DNA from: Ruminococcus sp. UBA3767
GTDB taxonomy: Bacteria; Bacillota; Clostridia; Oscillospirales; Ruminococcaceae
Direction of reading: 5' to 3'
DNA length: 8,894 nt
NCBI GenBank assembly: GCA_002371625.1
Contig: DFFV01000016.1
Span: 1 to 8,894 of the forward strand
The position numbers and the translations under genes are program-made. Shown here in pieces: positions 7,100 to 8,894 of this stretch (its first letter is position 1; every line of letters begins with the position of its first letter). The notes under the pieces are model-generated. The model worked only from the letters and a program-made list of their open reading frames with translations. It searched no databases and was not told the origin of the DNA.

Positions 7100-7112
7100 A
7101 TTTGTTACAAAT
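7100..7112. promoter_or_regulatory. Short dyad, possible operator upstream of the LCP promoter
   Basis: ATTTGT-T-ACAAAT is a perfect 6-bp inverted repeat around one base. Its edge is 6 nt upstream of the LCP -35 box, a position suited to an activator or repressor. AT-rich dyads of this size can occur by chance, and I cannot match it to a known regulator. Confidence 0.3.
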
Positions 7113-7250
7113 CTTTATGAATATTCTTGACGGGTTTTGTTTAAATAGTGCATTACACATCAAATCTGTGAAAATATGCGGTAAATACAGTCAAATAATA
7201 GGAATTTCCCCGGGACAGAAAAAATATCGGAGAAAAGTTTGAAAAAACAC

Positions 7251-7279
7251 TTGAATTTTTCGGCCGATTGTTGTAAAAT
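7251..7279 (+). promoter_or_regulatory. SigA-type promoter for the DUF1846 gene
   Basis: TTGAAT (7251-7256) and TAAAAT (7274-7279) are 17 nt apart. A start near 7286 gives a short leader of about 29 nt that contains GAAGGA (7301-7306), 8 nt before ATG 7315. Confidence 0.7.
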
Positions 7280-7314
7280 AAAAAACGAAATTTTGTATTG
7301 GAAGGAAATCTGAA

Positions 7315-8784
7315 ATGAATAGCAGTGCGATTGGATTTGATAACGAAAAATACCTGAAAATGCAGTCAGAGCATATCCGCAACAGGATCGACAGCTTTGG
7401 CGGAAAGCTTTATCTTGAGTTCGGCGGCAAGCTCTATGATGATTACCATGCATCACGAGTGCTTCCCGGCTTCAAGCCCGACAGTAAGCTGCAGATGCTT
7501 ATGCAGCTCAAGGACGAGGCTGAGATAGTTATCGTCATCAATGCCGGCGATATCGAAAAGAACAAGGTCAGAGGAGATCTTGGAATTACTTATGATGTCG
7601 ATGTATTAAGATTGTATAAGGTGTTCACCGATATAGGACTTTATGTCAGCTCGGTCGTACTTACACAGTATGAGGGGCAGCGCCAGGCAGATGCTTTCCA
7701 AAAGCGCCTTGAAGCCTTTGGCGTAAAGGTATATCACCATTATAAAATAAACGGCTATCCTTCCAATCTCCAGCTGATAATGAGCGATGAAGGATACGGC
7801 AAGAACGATTACATAAAGACGGAGCGTAAACTGGTCGTTATAACCGCACCGGGACCCGGAAGCGGAAAAATGGCTACCTGTCTTTCGCAGCTCTATCACG
7901 AGTATAAAAGAGGCATCGCAGCAGGCTATGCAAAGTTTGAAACTTTCCCTATCTGGAACCTGCCGCTGCGTCACCCTGTCAACCTTGCTTATGAGGCTGC
8001 AACATCCGATCTTAACGATGTCAATATGATCGATCCGTTCCACCTTGAAGCATACGGCAAAACAACGGTAAACTATAACCGTGATGTAGAGATCTTCCCC
8101 GTGCTCAACGCAATGTTTGAAAAAATAATGGGCGAATCTCCCTATAAGTCGCCAACGGATATGGGCGTTAATATGGCAGGCAACTGCATAATAGATGATG
8201 ATGTGGTATGCGCAGCAGCCAAGGACGAGATAGTGCGCAGATACTATGTTGCTATGTGTGGCAAAAAGAAAGGCTTTGTTTCGGATGATGAGATACTAAA
8301 GCTGGAGCTTCTTATGAAGCAGGCAGGTGTTTCCGCCTCCGATAGAAAGGTCGTTCCTGCTGCGCTCAGGCGTGAGGAGGAAACAGGCGGTCCTGCTGCG
8401 GCAATGGAGCTGCCCGATGGCAGAATGATAACAGGCAAGACCTCAAATCTTATGGGAGCAGCCTCTGCTGTGCTGCTTAATGCACTCAAAGCACTCGGCG
8501 GAATAGATGACGACGTCCTGCTTATGTCACCTCAGGTCATCGAGCCAATACAGAATCTTAAAATACAGCATCTTGGCAACCGCAATCCACGCATACATAC
8601 CGATGAAGCGCTTATCGCACTTTCGATATGTGCAGCGACCGATGCTAATGCACGGCTTGCTATGGAGCAGCTTGAAAAGCTCAGCGGTAGTGAGGTGCAC
8701 TCAACGGTTATCCTTTCGCCCGTTGATGAGAGAACGTTCAAGCGCCTTGGCATCAACCTGACCTGTGAACCTAAGTTTAACTGA
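7315..8784 (+). CDS. DUF1846 / UPF0371 family protein, function unknown
   Basis: The 489-residue protein closely resembles the DUF1846 (UPF0371) family as I recall it, from the N-terminal block GFDNEKYLKMQSEHIRNRI (7-25) onward. Family-typical stretches include LYLEFGGKLYDDYHASRVLPG (32-52, quoted in part), VIVINAGDIEKNKVRGDLG (72-90) and a glycine-rich loop TAPGPGSGKMAT (177-188). The loop resembles a phosphate-binding loop but does not fit strict GxxxxGK[ST]. GKTSNLMGAASA (374-385) is another Gly/Ser-rich candidate ligand loop. No signal peptide or membrane helix is seen, so it should be cytoplasmic. Family structures may exist, but I know of no established reaction. It appears to be a single-gene unit with its own promoter, divergent from the LCP gene. 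The start is supported by a good Shine-Dalgarno site and the conserved N-terminus. Confidence 0.92.
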   Translation: MNSSAIGFDNEKYLKMQSEHIRNRIDSFGGKLYLEFGGKLYDDYHASRVLPGFKPDSKLQMLMQLKDEAEIVIVINAGDIEKNKVRGDLGITYDVDVLRLYKVFTDIGLYVSSVVLTQYEGQRQADAFQKRLEAFGVKVYHHYKINGYPSNLQLIMSDEGYGKNDYIKTERKLVVITAPGPGSGKMATCLSQLYHEYKRGIAAGYAKFETFPIWNLPLRHPVNLAYEAATSDLNDVNMIDPFHLEAYGKTTVNYNRDVEIFPVLNAMFEKIMGESPYKSPTDMGVNMAGNCIIDDDVVCAAAKDEIVRRYYVAMCGKKKGFVSDDEILKLELLMKQAGVSASDRKVVPAALRREEETGGPAAAMELPDGRMITGKTSNLMGAASAVLLNALKALGGIDDDVLLMSPQVIEPIQNLKIQHLGNRNPRIHTDEALIALSICAATDANARLAMEQLEKLSGSEVHSTVILSPVDERTFKRLGINLTCEPKFN

Positions 8785-8795
8785 TATGCATTACT

Positions 8796-8811
8796 AGTAT
8801 AATAGTATAAA
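8796..8811 (+). repeat. Tandem 8-mer AGTATAAT/AGTATAAA with a -10-like TATAAT
   Basis: Two near-identical 8-base units lie just after the DUF1846 stop. The TATAAT at 8798-8803 could be a -10 box for a gene beyond the window, but no acceptable -35 box sits 16-18 nt upstream, so a promoter is only a weak possibility. Confidence 0.3.
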
Positions 8812-8861
8812 AGCAGAGCATAGGTGCTGTACTTATACAGAAGCATTATAAATGGTTTTTT

Positions 8862-8894
8862 GGGGAAACCCCTTTTGCAAAAGGGTTGTTCCCC
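8862..8894. repeat. Large inverted repeat/hairpin at window end (truncated), possible dispersed element
   Basis: GGGGAA (8862-8867) pairs with TTCCCC (8889-8894) around a perfect 16-base palindrome, CCCTTTTGCAAAAGGG (8870-8885). A small internal loop separates the two stems. A run of six T (8856-8861) precedes it, and if As follow beyond the window the stem would extend further. The T-run is on the wrong side for a plus-strand intrinsic terminator as far as can be seen. It may be a dispersed hairpin repeat or a terminator completed outside the window. Confidence 0.65.

Larger units (their letters stand above)
6982..7314. other. Divergent intergenic region between the LCP and DUF1846 genes
   Basis: This 333-base, AT-rich region has no supportable gene. 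It carries the LCP promoter and leader on the minus strand, the DUF1846 promoter on the plus strand, and between them a short dyad at 7100-7112. I saw no RNA gene or riboswitch-like fold in 7113-7230. Confidence 0.8.

Noticed and set aside
6963..7163. 66-codon minus-strand open frame overlapping the LCP start, as a leader peptide
   Set aside because: It begins upstream of the predicted LCP promoter, so the main transcript would not include its start, and its sequence looks random.
7606..8043. 145-codon open frame opposite the DUF1846 gene
   Set aside because: It is antisense to conserved DUF1846 sequence with no start signal of its own.
8827..8840. CTGTA-CTTA-TACAG hairpin as the DUF1846 terminator
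   Set aside because: The stem is only 5 bp and AT-rich, with no U-tract directly after it; the nearest T-run is 15 bases away.

Overview
The window looks like chromosomal DNA of a low-to-mid GC Clostridia-class Firmicute, most like Ruminococcus and relatives. The basis is the glgB-glgC-glgD-glgA order with a paired GlgC/GlgD ADP-glucose pyrophosphorylase, Gram-positive style Shine-Dalgarno sites and SigA-type promoters, an LCP cell-wall protein, and a DUF1846 protein of the type common in gut Firmicutes. The genus is an inference from recalled family resemblance; no 16S or other marker is present.

Positions 1-5183 (+ strand) carry a glycogen-synthesis operon. It holds the 3' part of glgB (branching enzyme, with an unusual 63-residue Lys/Ala-rich tail), glgC (catalytic ADP-glucose pyrophosphorylase subunit), glgD (degenerate, probably regulatory subunit) and glgA (ADP-glucose-dependent glycogen synthase). 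GlgC/GlgD would make ADP-glucose from ATP and glucose-1-phosphate, GlgA would polymerise it into alpha-1,4-glucan, and GlgB would add alpha-1,6 branches. The operon promoter lies upstream of the window. An imperfect hairpin followed by four Ts lies between glgD and glgA and may reduce glgA expression. glgA most likely starts at a TTG (3771) rather than the upstream ATG. The operon ends in a strong intrinsic terminator at 5217-5250.

Positions 5258-6981 (- strand) hold a convergent gene for an LCP (LytR-CpsA-Psr) family membrane protein. It has a long Arg/Pro/Gly repeat region before its single transmembrane helix and a polyglutamine C-terminus. It has its own terminator facing the glgA terminator and a near-consensus promoter (TTGAAA-17-TATAAT) at 7065-7093.

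Positions 6982-7314 are a divergent intergenic region with promoters for both flanking genes. Positions 7315-8784 (+) encode a 489-residue DUF1846/UPF0371 protein of unknown function. The last 110 bases contain no gene; they end in a large GC-capped hairpin (8862-8894) that is cut by the window edge and could be a dispersed repeat.

Overall these are mostly familiar genes. I found no clearly new multi-gene system. The points most worth a second look are the histone-like tail on GlgB, the substituted donor-site lysine in GlgA, the odd leader and disordered cytoplasmic region of the LCP gene, the uncharacterised DUF1846 protein and the terminal hairpin.
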